DNA of 64,000 nucleotides from the NCBI GenBank assembly GCA_000711775.1, contig ARYC01016894.1, positions 1 through 64,000 on the forward strand, written 5' to 3'. This DNA comes from Oxytricha trifallax. Lineage: Eukaryota; Ciliophora; Spirotrichea; Sporadotrichida; Oxytrichidae. The notes under the pieces were generated by a model. That model ran no database searches and was not told the DNA's origin. It was given only the letters and a program-made list of their open reading frames with translations. How positions within the stretch are numbered: the first letter of the stretch is position 1; each line of letters opens with the position of its first letter. Made by a program: the position numbers and the translations under genes. Shown piece by piece: positions 20,605 to 35,770 of the stretch.

Positions 20605-21019
20605 TGAAGAAATACATTTGAAATTGGGAATTTATAATTAAATAACTTTAAATTAAATGAAATTAGTGTAGTTAAAGTTGGCAAGTTTAAACGATCTTGG
20701 CTCATTCGATATGGATTACAATTAGCTGAACTTTATTAATGGTTTTCCTATTTTATCGCATCACTGGATCAAGATAACTTGAGTTTAATGTGCTAGTATA
20801 ATTTAAAGAATTTATAGATGTTCAATTAAAGTCAATATATCTCTCTCCGGGAATGAAATTAAATCGTACTTTCAATATTTAGTCCAGATAATTTTGAATT
20901 CTCCATCTAATGATGCCAAGATCGTTTAAATTTGCGAGCTTTAACTGCCATTTATCTAATTAAATTTAATTTTAATTTATTTAGTTAAAATATTCCCAAT
21001 TTCGAATGTTTACTTACAA
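20605..21019. mobile_element. Foldback element, family of 415 bp (diverged copy)
   Basis: A 415-bp imperfect palindrome. The left arm has AAATACATTTGAAATTGG, GTTAAAGTTGGCAAG and AACGATCTTGGCTCATTCGA; the right arm carries their complements. It has exactly the same length and order as the near-perfect copy at 54,071-54,485, but with many substitutions between the arms, so it is an older insertion. There is no coding capacity. Confidence 0.75.
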
Positions 21020-22801
21020 AATAAATACAATTTATTTCTTGTTAGCCTTAATTTTCAAAATTTAATATTGATAGATTTCTAATTAAATTATTAATTACAC
21101 TTATAAAGAATAGGCGCTAAATATATCCACATTAATAATTTAATATATTATACTATTTCTAACTAACTTCTTGCTTGTTAGAATTTTGATAATTATTATA
21201 TTTAATATTTATTATTTGAAATTAATTTAATCTAAAACAGTTTGTATTTAGGTAAATAATGTGAAAATTATAAAATAATTTCAACTTTACAATAATATTT
21301 TTAAGAAAAATTGGCATTATGTATTTTACAGAAATGACTCTATTAAATTTTATAAATTCTTTAGTATAAATGGTCTTTTTTATGTTGTTTTTTTGTTGTT
21401 GAAATTATTATAGCTTTAAATATAAAATAAGAAAATAAATTTTCTTTAAAGAATATAATTTGATCAAGATATTATTTTTTTATTAAAAATAAAAAGCAAA
21501 TTATCTATTTATATTATATAAAGAAATGATTTTTTCATTTATTTTGTGAACAACACAATTAAAAAAAATTGAAAATATATTTTCGAGTAAAAAGCTAAAA
21601 TTTTGTTGTTATATACAATTTAATACTTTATTATATTTATGAATTTTTACTGAATTTACAACAGGGGCTTTCACAAACAGATCTTATAATATGACATTAT
21701 TTCACAGCATGATTTTTTATAAATTATTCTATTCTACCTAAAATCCAGAGAGTATGTTTTCTATTTTTTGAATGAAGACGCATTCCATTTGAGCACACAT
21801 AAAGTCCATAGTGTGATTCCTAAATCCTGGAACCATTACTGAATAAATTCAATTAATAATATTTAATATATTTAAATTTTAAATTATTAAGAATTATATT
21901 ATTAATTTTATTTAGGTTATATAATTAATAAGATTCCTTAAATTCAATTGTTTTATTTATCTAGTTTTTATATTCATCTCCCTAAAACTTATTATTTGAT
22001 TTAAATATATTTCAATATTTAATAATTTTTTTTTAAAAAAAAATTCATTAATACAGTCTAATTTATAGACTTATAATATTGAATTTTAACCTAAATACTT
22101 TTCAAAATCAATAAGGTAACTCTTAAAATTTTATTAATTATTTTTTATTTTATTTAAAAATAGCGCTCAATTTACTTTAATTATAATTAAATAATCATAA
22201 TATATGTATAATTTATAATATAATTTAAAAGTACAATAATTTGGGTATACTCAAGAGCTAAATTTAATCAATTAAATATAAAAACTAAGAAAGATAGAAA
22301 AATTTAAGAAGATTTAATATAAAACTAAGACATAGTTTAAGTAAGTATTATACCTAGCCTGATTTTAGTCTACGCTTACTAGAGTCTTCTTTTAGACATG
22401 TGAAATCTCTAATTATTTAAATAGCTTTGAAAAAATAAAAATAAAAATTAGAAATTAAAAACTTAAATATATATTTCTTAGGATAATAATGATAAAAATG
22501 AATAAATTATATAATCATATAAATTATAAATATATTAATAAGATTAATTATTAAATTGATAAAATATTAAAATAAATTAATATTTATTTTAATTCTTTAT
22601 TAAAAACTCAAAACTATAATTTAATACATTCAAGTTTAAATTAATTTTTATTATTTTGTAAAGAATTTATACTATTTGCTTAGTAAGAATTAAGAAATAG
22701 AAAGTAGCGAAATTTAGAGTGTATTATTAGGAGAAATTTTTAAATTTACAGCTTGATAAGAGTATTAATATTATTATTATTATTATTATTATTATTTAAT
22801 G
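21020..22801. other. AT-rich germline DNA, no gene seen
   Basis: No gene. It contains an ATT trinucleotide tract at about 22,768-22,797 next to the foldback element that follows. Confidence 0.5.
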
Positions 22802-23226
22802 CTGTAAGGAAATTAATACTGGGATTTAAGCCAGCCAGATAGATAATCAGTCAGTCTCATGCTTTTGATTTTTGGGCATCCAACTCAATCCATCCAAGGG
22901 CTAGAGTATTAATATAGATTTAGTATAACCAGCACTGAATTGTGAAGCTAAGGCAAAGTTATTGCACAAAAGAGGCTTAACTGTTGGTATCATTGCCAGC
23001 TTGCAGTTTAGAATTTAATTTCTGGTACCTGAAAACATCCATCTAGAAAATTAAAGTTAACTCAGCCTCAGAACGAGCACGGTGCGGAAACTAGTCTGTC
23101 CAGTATATGGGTTTTTCTACTCCCTAGCCCTTGGATGGATTGAGTTGGATGCCCAAAAATCAAAAGCATGAGACTGACTGATTATCTATCTGGCTGGCTT
23201 AAATCCCAGTATTAATTTCCTTACAG
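22802..23226. mobile_element. Foldback element with 103-bp inverted arms
   Basis: The arms 22,802-22,904 and 23,124-23,226 are almost perfect inverted copies, beginning CTGTAAGGAAATTAATACTG and including GGCATCCAACTCAATCCATC. The 220-bp centre is unique and somewhat GC-rich (GAACGAGCACGGTGCGG). Trinucleotide ATT/AAT tracts flank both sides. A fragment of the same end (GCTTAAATCCTAGTATTAAT) lies at about 31,212, so it belongs to a dispersed family. Confidence 0.75.
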
Positions 23227-26095
23227 TATCAAATAATAAAATAATAATAACTTAGCCTCATTTTGATTTCGTGTTTGACTGTAAAACTTTAAAGAATTCC
23301 CTACAATCTTCATTTGACAAGCCAATTGTCATGTTCAGTATAAATACAAAAGGATTAACCAAAATTTTCATCTCAAAATCATGATTTAGCAAATTTTTAT
23401 AAAATCCCTCTTAAATTCATTAAGTAAATGAGATTTACCCCAACATGGCGAAGAGCGCTTGATTTATTAATGCAAAATATTGTAATAATTAAAAATTAAA
23501 ATAATTGTAAAATTATTATGAGAACTTTATCATTGAATTTTTGCGATTTATAATTAATATAAGCTTTATTATATCTATAATAAAGATCGGTCGCAATAAG
23601 GTTAGTTTATTTTGCTACAAGTATTTTTTAATATTATTCATAGTTCTATGATTCTTTAAATTAGTTTTGACTATAATCTATCTTAGTATCGATTACGACT
23701 TAGAAGGGGCTAATCTCTACAGCTTAATTAGAAAGTTTAATCCATGCTTCTTCAACTTCACCCTTCAACTATCCTATATCTATTTTTCTAAATCAATTTT
23801 ATGTAACCAACAACAAAATAAGAGAAGAATCGGAGATTATAAATCAACTTAGTTAAAAGGAATTGTACAAACAATCTTATTTCTATGTTGTTGCCAAAAT
23901 TATAAGTCCAGATAGATTTTACTATTAATAAAACTTTTCTACTAGTTTTTATTACGTTAAAAACTAGGCTAATCTCTTCTTATTAAAATCTTCCATTACT
24001 ATCTCTAAATAAGCATTTAAATTACAAAAATTAATGTTACTAAGCTGTTTGTAAAAATATTTAACAACTAGAAAATTTATTAAATGTTAAATAAAGTTAA
24101 AAATTTATGAGTTTCTTAATTACGGGATGTCATGGAATAAATTATAAATGTACCTTTTTTGTATTATAAAATTAAATTTATATTTATCAATAATGAATAG
24201 AATAGGTTATTTTAATTGCAAAGTTAAACTCTTAAAAAATTTGTGGTTATATCTTCTCTTGTAAGAGTATTGTTTTTTTTCTTGTTCTATTTGCAGTGAT
24301 AATTTAAAATTTATTATTTATTTTACTAATAACTTTTATCTCTAAGAATTTTGTAATTAAAATATTTGATTCCTCATTTTATAGTATATTATAGATTCAA
24401 CTTCCTATATATGATAATTTAATTATAAAAATATATAATTAATTAATTTAATAAATATAGATAATATTTTATATATAAATTGTGGCAGTAATCCTATCTA
24501 CTCATTAAATTTTATTAAATACCAAATTTTATTGTTATTTGATAATAGATTTGATTTCTCTTATTTTTATTTTTAAAAAATGGCTCTCTTTTATTTTAAT
24601 AATTATAAATTTATAATGCTTTATTTTCAAACATGATATTAATAATACTTTGAATGTCACTATTGACTAGATTTCATTATATAAACTTGAAAATACATTT
24701 TGTGCATATTTACTAATTAAAATAAAATATTAACTAAAAATTAAAATTAATATTTCATATATTTCCAAAGAATTAAAGATGCTTAAATTCAAGAAATAAG
24801 AATCCATCATAATTAAAATAACTAGAATTATATTAATTAGCTCATTTTTTAATGTTGATATATAAGACATTTCATAATGTGGAAAATTATATTCTGAAAT
24901 AGAAACTTCCTTCTCAAATTTATAATATACAATAAAAATATTAATTATACTATTTTTTAAAAATCAAATATCTTTTAAATATTATTAAATAAAACTAAAT
25001 TTTATTGTAAAACCTGATTTCTATGTTTTATCTCTTAATCTATTTTAATTATATTTTATAAATAACCAATTCTTTTTTTTATAATCAAAGTCTCATAAAT
25101 CAAAATTCAAATTACTTATATTAAAAATTCAAATTATTAGTTGAAAATTGATTAATACTAAATAATTATAAGTTCAAAGTAAATATATTTATTAATGATA
25201 TATAAAATAATTTAATTAATTACACATTCATCAAAACAATTAAATTAATGAGAATTATTAAAAAAATGATAATAACATTTTTTTAAAGATCTAATTTTTT
25301 TTTCAATTCATGTTTTAGTTGTAGATAACGAAGTAAAAATATTAGAAAATTTATTTTGATCAATTTTATGAAAATCTAGAGTTACAACAAAGTCTCATTA
25401 AATTTTATAAATTTTATCAGTGTAAATGATCACTTTACTTACAATTATTTAATTTCAAAATATAAAGTATCTATATAAATTAGGTATATTTATTTACATA
25501 TTTTTATGCAAGTAAGATATATTAATTATAATTTATTTATAATTTTCATTGAGTATTATCAGCTATTAGGCAAAAAATTTAAAAATAAAATTTTTAACAT
25601 ATTTAATTATAATTTTTTTTGTTTAATCAATCGTAAATTGATAATCATATAATTAAATCAAAAGAATAAAATGAAGATTTAATTTTCATTATTAATCCCA
25701 GATTCAAAATTAATATAATTCAAATTAACTTGATAATGATTAAATTAATTATAACTTTTTAAAATAATTATTATTATACTTGAATGATAGAAAAGGAATA
25801 AGAATAAATTTTTAATTTCTTAGTTTATTATAATTTTAAATTAAATAATACACACAAATCTGTAATTAATTTTAAGAAACAGGGTCGTAAAAAGAGAAAA
25901 CATTATTTAGATAAATTTCCCAATAAAAACTATTAATAAATTACGAAAAGAATCCAATTAATCATCTATAAATTTAATACTAAAAAATATTATATTGATA
26001 AGTTAACAATAAAATAAAATAACTATAGATATAAATGAAATTTATAATGATATTTTTTTATAATTCTTAAAACATTGTATAACTTTATCGTTAAT
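23227..26095. other. AT-rich germline DNA, no gene seen
   Basis: A standard-code frame of 61 codons at 23,667-23,852 has no protein-like features and was not accepted. No repeats beyond short A/T tracts were noticed. Confidence 0.5.
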
Positions 26096-26729
26096 ATTAA
26101 GCGAGTATAATTAAAATGTGAAGACAATTAAAATTAAATAAAAAAAATATAAAAAAATTATGTTCATATCAATACACATGTGTTAAAGTCAAACAGTCTC
26201 TAATTTGAATTAAGTTTGAATATAAGCTTATATATATTTAATTAATCAACTATCTAGGTGATTTTTACCAAAAAAATCCAGATTTTAAAAATTTTATGTC
26301 TTAATACTTAGTGAAGATGACAATAAATTCCATTAGGATTTCAATCATAATTTAACAATGCTTGATATTGATTTTATTAGTGGTATTGCTATTATTGTTG
26401 CTTTATTGCTACTTAAATTCCACACTCTCCACACTTTTTAATTTTTTAAAGAAGATATCCTGAAGATACCCTGAAGATACAATAAAGATATCTATAAAAA
26501 TTTAAGAAAAAATAAAAGATCATCTGCAGCATCAACTAGTTCACTGCACTAAAATAGAATAAATCAGAAAAGTTGAAGAAAGAAAAAAAATTCCATTTTT
26601 ATATAGTTGATTAATTAAATATATATAAGCTTATATTCAAACTTAATTCAAATTAGAGACTGTTTGATCTTAACACATGTGTATTGTTTAATTTTAACTG
26701 TCTCCACATTTTAATTATACTCGCTTAAT
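26096..26729. mobile_element. Inverted-repeat element of about 634 bp
   Basis: The left arm (about 26,096-26,250) and right arm (about 26,610-26,729) are inverted copies sharing ATTAAGCGAGTATAATTAAA, ACACATGTGT, CAGTCTCTAATTTGAATTAA and TATAAGCTTATAT. The left arm has an extra stretch of about 35 bp. The interior holds CTGAAGATACCCTGAAGATA, a short repeat whose relative occurs at about 6,910-7,005. Non-coding. Confidence 0.65.
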
Positions 26730-27647
26730 AATATTTTTTTATTAAATCATTAATTATAATATCATCTTATTACATGCATCTTTAATATTTATTAAATATA
26801 TCATTAAATTAATAAAACTTTTAATTTTTAATTATAAATATTAATTGTATCTAACTTTATACTATGATTATATAATTTTAAACTACTTAATTTGATATTA
26901 TAACAATCAAATAAAGAGTTATTACTACATAGATCTTCAGAATAATTTAGATTTTGCATAATTATGTAGATTGATTAAAGACTAAGTCAATATTGATGGA
27001 AAATTTAAAATTGAAATACTTACAATATAAAAACTTTGATTTTGAGTTTATTTGTTGACATAATGAATTGTAAAAAGCTTCTTACAAGAAAATTATTATT
27101 ATAAATAAAATAATCCTTCATTTAATAAATCTATTTAATTATAGATTTCAAATCTATAATTTGAAAATTTATTAATTTTATTCTAAGTTTAGTGATAGAT
27201 TAAATGAGTTTATTAATCAAATTCCTAATATAATTATAGCATAATTTCCTTCCATCAACTTAATACTTAACGTTCTATCATGAAATTTAGAATAATATTT
27301 TTTAATATAGAACAAAATATAGACATACAAGAACCGTTATATAACTTTAATTATTTTTTCGTGAAATTTTATTAACTAATTAAATAAAAAATCAAACTTC
27401 ATCTTATATGATTAATCTACTTATAAGCATTTTAAAATATAATATAAATTGATTTTTTTCATTATTTTCAAGTTTTAAATTGTGTATTTTAATCTAGTTT
27501 GTTAAAACAATCAAACATTTGTTTGAAAATAAATTATTTATTTATATATAAAAAATTGAATATTTAAATTATAAAATAAAATATTTATAGGTTAGTAGTT
27601 AATTTTCTTAGATTTCTAATTGATTAAATCAATAATTTTTCTACAGA
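26730..27647. other. AT-rich germline DNA, no gene seen
   Basis: No sustained frame and no clear repeat. Confidence 0.4.
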
Positions 27648-27880
27648 AAATCCCTTACAGAGTATAATCATAAGTTTCCTCATCTACCCTTAGTTAGGGT
27701 CAGTTTTGAAGGAGAACTGAATGGAGTTTTACATGACAAAACACACCTAAGAAAAGAAGAAAAACTAGTAAGATAAGGAGAAATACGAGGTAATGCGCTC
27801 ACGATGGCATGGGGCCAATGTGCTTACCAACATCCATGCTGACAAACTGTTTGAGACATAGTTCCGAAATACTAAATATC
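27648..27880 (+). other. GC-richer island with an open frame, possible gene fragment
   Basis: This island of about 230 bp rises well above the local base composition. One plus frame is open in the ciliate code for about 64 codons (EYNHKFPHLPLVRVSFEGEL, then KTHLRKEEKLVRQGEIRGNA) up to TGA near 27,840. A second overlapping frame beginning at an ATG near 27,722 is also open. No family is recognised. It could be a short macronucleus-destined segment or a decayed transposon gene. Confidence 0.35.
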
Positions 27881-30800
27881 TTTGAATTTTCTAACTGGAT
27901 TGATTTCCTTTATCAAGAATTAATTTCAATGCTAAAAACTATCTAACTAACTAAATCAATTATTTTATTCAATATTTATCAATATCAAAATTAAAAGAAA
28001 ACTGGCAATTTAATATAAAAAAATATTTCATAAATAAATGATATCAACATTATTTTCAAATTTTTTATTAAATATTGTAAATTGATAAAATTTATACTTT
28101 AAAGTTGAAAAAGTTAATTTTTTAAAACTAAACATTTAAGAATAAGGTAATTTAGTTCTTATTTATGTTTAATTTAATATCCAAATATTTAGGTTTTTCA
28201 CAATTTGATAAAAAATACAAACAATTTCTCCCAAAATTCGACTCCATAAACAAAATATACAAGTCATTTTTTTTTCAATATTTTAATATGTTATAATTAA
28301 TCAATTCAATTGATTGAATAAAATCTGTAGTTATTTAATAATTATTATAACTTTTAAAAATATTTTTGTTTTAATTAAAGGTAAAAAATTGAAATTTATA
28401 TAAAACAAATTTAGTCCTATATTAAAATTTTCACTTTTTTAAATTATAATAATAATAAATAGATTTTAATCATAATAACTTTTATTATTTAATTTGTATT
28501 TCAATAAGAATGATATTTTATTTTAAGATTAAAATATTAGATCTATTAGGCTGAAAAAGAAAATGAAAATATTTTAATTAATAATAATAATAATTTATTT
28601 AAATTAATTATTTGATTTAGATATATTAAATCTTAAATTACATAAGATTTTCTCTATTTCCATTTAAGTTTATATGATTTTAATTATAAAATCTTCATTA
28701 AATATTTATATTTATTAAAAATTTCTATTTAGATGTTTGTCGGTTGACCAATTCTGATTGAATATAACTATAATAATTTGGGTTAGTTCATAATTATACC
28801 TATTTATATAACATAATATTGCAGGGTTCTCTATTTTTTTATTGAAAAAAGCGCGGAATTATTGTAAGAAGCTTGTAAGTTAAAAAATTAAATCATATCT
28901 TTTGTAATTTAAATCGTAGTGGCTATTTGGATGTAAGACCCGTGCGTGAACGGCCATTTTTATTTATCTAATATAACACTTATAAAATACTTGCTAACTT
29001 ACAATTAATAATCATAGCTAATTTGACTAAATTTTAAACATGATTTAAGTAAAATATATATTTATTGATTATTTTGGTTTAGTATAAATATATTTTATTT
29101 ATAAGTATGATTATTATGAGTAAATTTAAATTTTCAAGCAAATTTGGTTCAGCTGATTTTTAAATATCCATAAAATAAAAATGTCTTACGAAAAATTTCT
29201 TTTAAATTAAAGTATTATATAAATGTAAAATTAATTTAATTTCTATAACATTATTATTTTTCAATAAATTTTTTTAAAAAGTAATTATCAAGTCGCATCA
29301 TTTTGTTTTTTATATCATAAATCTTATCAATATATAAAATCTATAAATAATGTTTTATTTTATTTTTTTAATAAATTAAGGATTTCATTTTTTATTTAAG
29401 TTATTCAACTTATAAAACTGTAAAGTCCCTCCTTAATAAAATAACATTTTTATTGATAAATAATAAATCAAAATTTATTAGTGCTTTTTTAAATATAATT
29501 AGAAAATAATTATTTTATTTATTAATTTATTGAAGAAATATGCCAGATTAACATTTAAAAAAGTTTATTTAATTATAATGTTAATTATAAAATATTTAAT
29601 TATATTTTAATTTACTAATTTAAATTTCTAGATTATAAATTGGTAATGATATATTAATATTTTAATCAACAATAACAATCATCAATAAAATCATTTTATA
29701 ACATATCTCATGAAGGCATCTCTTTCCATTATGAATTCAAAAATAAATAAATTGTATATGTAATTATGTATTTTCGGTTATTTTAATTATTATTTTTCGA
29801 AGAAATAAATCTTCAAAATAATTTTATTTTAAAAAGATTCAATCTCTACAACTTAATAATATGTTGAAAATTCTTATAATATTTAATTATATTTTTACAT
29901 AGCATTATCAGTAAATTCAAGAGTTAGGGTAATTGTAAATTTCTTTTCTTTATTCTTTGATTATTTAATATTAAATAAATTATAGTCAATTCAACTTAAT
30001 TTTGTGTTGATAAAAATTAAAAATAAAATATTTTTTAATTTTCTTGATGTTTTGTATAGTTTTTGCAAAAATGCATTTTTCAATTAATCAACATTTATTT
30101 TTATTAGAATTTTAAGTATTTTAGAATATATTGATAGAGTGTACACAAATAAAGTTATTTAAAATTATATTGAATATTATCAGCATTTAATTTTATACAA
30201 TATTTAGCAAGAAATGCAAATTTTTAGTAAATAGTAATAATTAAAAAAAACTTTCTTTTGCTGATAGTAATACAATTTTTATTGTAAAAGTAGGATCTTT
30301 TTATGTTAATTGGATATTTAATGTATAATAAATTGTTATTCAAAATAAAAAAATTAATTTTCTTTATTTTTAAAAAAATTACAATAAAAATAATTATCAA
30401 TAACAATTAATTTGAATGAAACCTATTATCACATAACTTTATAATCAACTCCTTATTTTTATTTAAATTAATTCTATGATAATAGTTATAAAATATTAAA
30501 ATACATGAAAATATTTTCAATATCTATAATTCCTCATATATTTTAGATACTATCATTTTTTAATTATAATTCTAAATTAAAATCTCAAATAAACTAATTA
30601 TTTAATATTTAAGTAATTAATCTCATTCACTACAAATTTACATACTTATTTTATCAAATTAATATATTTTAATTTATTAAATATGAGCAGATATTAAAAT
30701 TATCGAATATAATAAAACAATTTATTTATTCAATTTTATTTGCGTTTACATGAATGAATGCCTTTTTAAGGAAGACTGTCATGAAGTTCAAAATTGAAAT

Positions 30801-33800
30801 TATATTAACAAAAATAAAAATTACATTATTTAATTTTTTTAAATATTAATATCATACTATTAAATAAAAATAAGTATTATATAAATAAAATTGAATAATG
30901 AAAATATAATTAAATAACATTTTTATCAAAAATCAATTCTAATTTCATCATAGAAAAAGAATTAGAGCTATGTAATGTATAAAATAATTTAATATAAATT
31001 CATTTAAATTGACTTACTCACTCTCCAAACTTAAAAATATTTAAATATATTTAGTTAGATCAACTCGATACTGAATCAAAACTGTAGAGTCTAGTAGCAA
31101 AAAAATATATAAATACATGTCATTCATAGTAAATTAAAATTATTTGTGTTCTAATCAATTTCTATTTTAATTAATACACCTGCATACCATATTTATAAAA
31201 TAAGAAGCTGCTTAAATCCTAGTATTAATTTCATCATTAAATAATGAAATTATAATGATAATAATTATTAATTAATGGAATGATGTCAAAATCATTATGC
31301 AAATATATAAATTTAAAATATATTTGAGATCCTTTTCTTGCTTTGAAATTTTATGCTTGTTTTGTATTATTTATCTATGCATAAAAGAAAATAAAGAAAA
31401 TAATATGTCAATTACTAAATACAGAATTATTACTTGAAATTCAATTAATACCATAATATTAATATAAACATAATTTTAAAAACACTTACAGAATAACCAT
31501 TTTGAGTTTTATAAATTAATATAATTAATTTGATATTAATAAATTACAATTAAAAAAATAACTTTGGCTGTTGCCTTTAATTATCCAATTAATATTAATT
31601 AATTCAATTAGGGAAAATAAAATAATATTATGTCTAGATTAATATATTAAATATAGATATAAGAGAAAGATGCACTATTTAACAAGTAAAAACCATATAA
31701 TTTAATATTTTGATAAATTATCAAATACTTTAAATCAATCAATAGTATATATTTAATTGTAATATTTTTATCATACCTTTCTTTATAGAATATAATATTA
31801 ATAATACTATAATTACTACAGTTAAAATTTTAACTTTAATATACTACTTAAATATTTATGATAAATCAATTTTAAGAATTTCAAAACTTTTAAATAAAAG
31901 AGATGTTGATATGAAACAAAAAATTAATCATATATCAACAATCAAACATATTATAAAATTAATCAGTTAAAAGTTTACATATTTAAATTTATAATATTAT
32001 ATTAAAATAATAATAAAATAGTATTCTAAAAGCTCCTAATGTTTGTTTTATTAAAATTATAAAAAACAGGAATATATAACTATTATTTTTAAATATATAA
32101 AATATGAATAATAAAATATAAATTAGTTAAATATAATTAAAAAGTTCCATTACATAATAAAAATAATGACATTATAAATATTTAATATCAATTTATTTTA
32201 TTGATAAATATAATAATAATCAATTAAATAACGAAAGAAAAGATTCTTTTACAATTCACTTTTCTTTCGTTTACTTAACTTCTCACATTTTTTTATTGAA
32301 TTTATTATTTCATTATTATAACATATAAAAAAGTAAATTATTATTTATAGAGAAATTATTCAAACTTTCTTACTTTTATTTAAGATTGAATGCCATTGTT
32401 TATCTTATTCATAAAATAATTTATAATTCTTAGCAACACTGCGATAAAATCCGTTTATAAGTTGTATATAAGTCTTATATGATATTATCTTGTCGTCTGT
32501 CTAATATAATTGTGTTATTGGCTAATAAATATTTATATATTTCTAAGATAATTATTCAATTAATCCTATATCTAACTTTATTTTAATTGAAAAAAACTCT
32601 ACAATTACACTTGAAAAATTTAAGCTCTCATTCGAAATTATAAAATGTAATCCTTTATAATTATAGAGGATAAGTTATAAAAAATTAGAGTAAATTTTTT
32701 TTAAACCTTGATGATTCAGCGATTTTATAAATATAAGTGTAATTATTAAATTATAAAATATATAGTTAAATTAAGATGGATTTCACTTTTATCAAACATG
32801 TTTGTGCACTTACGTAACAAAGTAAACATCGTACAATATATTACTATAACCTAAGTTTTTAATTATAAATTAAGCAAAATTAATTTTCTCATTTATTTTT
32901 CATCTTTTAGTGTTAAGCCCCTAATTTATGATACATTTTTTCTCTTGAGGCTTTATTTATTTATTTTTTTTGAATCGACAATATATTATTATCCAGATAG
33001 AACTAATAAGATAAAATAAAAATATTTTTTATATCAATTTTCTTTAAGATTTATACTTAAAGGAATATTTTTATATAACAAATAAAAAATTGACGAAATA
33101 GCATATAAAAGTTATAAAATTAATCCATGCTATTTCTTTATTTGCAAATTCTTCTATAAATAGAAAGCACTTAAAAGTTTAATAGAGGATTTGTGGTTTA
33201 AACTAGTTTAATATAAAATTTATAGATCTAACTATTTTATAGAGTATTAAAATTAATAGTTTTGTAGATTAAACTCAAAAAGACTTTATTATATTTTAAT
33301 TTATTAAATCATTATTTTATGCTAAATTATTAAGCAAAAATCTTTTTTCAATTTAATTTAATCAAAAATCTAGTCCATAATCATTTTTCATTATAAATAA
33401 TTTTTAAGCATATTTTTAAAAGAATTGTTGTTATCGTTAGTGACCTATAAAATCTAGGGATAAGCTGATATAAATTATAATAAATTAGCCTTATGATAAA
33501 TTAAAATGATATTTTTATTTTTAAATGTGAATTAAAATTAAATTTTCAATTAATCAATCTAAAATCTTTGTTTAAATCGTATAATTTTATATGTTAAATA
33601 AATTAAAAATAAACTACATTAAATCATATTTAATTGTATAAATTCAATTAAAACTAAATGAAAACTATAAAAATTTAATGATATATAATTTATTTATAAA
33701 AAATTTAATTTATTATTTACACATTAAATATTATATAAGATATTTAATCTTAATTCTTATTTTTATATAATTATAATTAATATGAGTAATTTAATTTATT

Positions 33801-35770
33801 ATTTACATTTTCTACTAATTTTTTTTGCAGAAAATAATTTGTTTCACTCGAAAATTTTGAGGCATTATAACACCTAATAAAATATTGTTTTCAAGGTAGT
33901 TATTGGATTTAGAAGTTCACAAATTTTTTCAAATAAATTCTAAATATACATTTAATATAAATAAAAAAGATTAATAGTATCAGAACAATAAGATCCCTAT
34001 TATATTAAAGCAAGTAAACTTGTCTATATAAATTTCGACAAGATGAAATACTTAGACATGATGTATTTATATGCCCATTCTGCACTATCAACCATTTTTC
34101 AAATAATCTCCTAATGAGCTCTATAGAAGCAGCCTTAATCATAAATGCGGGTTTACTTTAATTTTACAAGCTTGAGAAGCTGGTCTTGCTTATAATTCAT
34201 TTTTCTAATACGAGAGATTTATAGATTGAACAATAATAATTTAAATGTCAAAGAATGAAATGCAATTAAATGGAAAAGTAAATGTTAAGCTCAAAAATAT
34301 CTCAAAAATTATCCTTCATAGTCTGTTAAAATATTTTCAATTTTATATTTTAACAAATATACAAAAATATTTATCAATTAGATCATCTAGAACAAGTTTA
34401 ATTTTAGCTATATAATTCATTACTTATATTTTTTTCAATAAAAAATTCAATAATTTATGATACAAATCTCACTGAGTAAATTTTGCTAAATAATAATTAA
34501 AAAAATATGACAATATATAAAGTATAAGTTTAAATGTTTATATATTATACTCATGGAAAGAAATAATATAAAAGATTACTTAGAAAATATATATATTTTC
34601 TAAAATTAAATTTAAAATTGGTACTCTATTTTTATATAGTATAGTTTTTAGTTTTACATAAATAGAATTAAAGAAATTCTTTGAATAGTTAAATTACTAT
34701 TTACTATTTGCACTTAAGATAATTTCTTATCTAATAATTATAGATTTATAAATAATTATTATTATTATTTTTTATATTAATCTGTTATATTATTTTACTG
34801 ACTGATTATTTTTCTAATTTTAAAATTATTTTATTAATTTTTAGAAAATTAAATATTGATAATCATTTTATTTATAAATTTAATAATAATAAATTGGTAA
34901 TTGTATTTATATACAAGAGCTGAATACAACGGTGATTATGTCCTTATGGCTCTAAATGAGTAATTTAAAAGATAACTTAGACCCATTCAACTCACATGCA
35001 ATTTATTATCTAATCCATATCCAATTTTAAGAATTTAAAAAACAAAGGATAAGATTATAGATTTAGGATTAGTAATTTTATTTATTTTAAAATTATCTTC
35101 TAAAAGTAATTTTATATATTTTCAAATAAATTTTCAAAGATAATGATAAATATTGTTAAAAACCTGATAATATCAGAAGACATGAATTTAAAAATAGAAA
35201 TACTGAAATTAAATTTGTCTTGGTCTTAAATAAATCTAAAATCTAATTTTTTTTACAATATATGGTTGCTAAAACTAAGAGTGAAAGGGAAGATAAACTT
35301 CAAGTTACCAATATTAGAGATCTATGATATAAAACTCCATAAATCAATTAATACACTACGATTGGGGTTAAGTAGAATTAAACAAAATAACTATAATTAG
35401 TGGCTAAATCTTAATAAAATTATTTGAATATTAAATATAATCAGCCTAATTGGACTATTATTATTATATAGAGTAATTAATCGAGCTAATATATAAAACA
35501 ATTAAGCTTAAAATATATAATCTTAAGCTTATAATTTTTTTATTTTTTTTTTACTTCAATCTTACTTTCTTAATTTATCATAGATGTTATACAATATCTT
35601 TTTTTATTATCACTTATCCTCTTAAAATGTATTGATTTCTATAATAAAAGCTTCTTAATTATAAATAAGATTGTCAGATATTTTTGTGCTTTATTTATAT
35701 TTGAATAAAAAGCATCAACATAATTGGGATCAATTCAAATTTAATAATTTTTATAGATATTTGTTTATGA
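27881..35770. other. Long AT-rich germline DNA, no gene seen
   Basis: Almost 8 kb without a convincing gene. Small items: GACCAATTCTGAT at about 28,748, shared with the SINE head; a 23-bp fragment of the 22.8-kb foldback family at about 31,207-31,230; a short hairpin of about 14-bp arms (AACGAAAGAAAAG) at 32,228-32,272; and a weakly GC-richer patch at 33,980-34,200 whose minus strand is open in the ciliate code but has no recognisable motif. Confidence 0.5.

Noticed and set aside
23667..23852. Small open frames in AT-rich DNA (also 30,224, 35,671 and 54,976)
   Set aside because: Composition dominated by Lys/Asn/Phe/Ile/Leu as expected by chance; 35,671-35,886 overlaps an inverted-repeat element.
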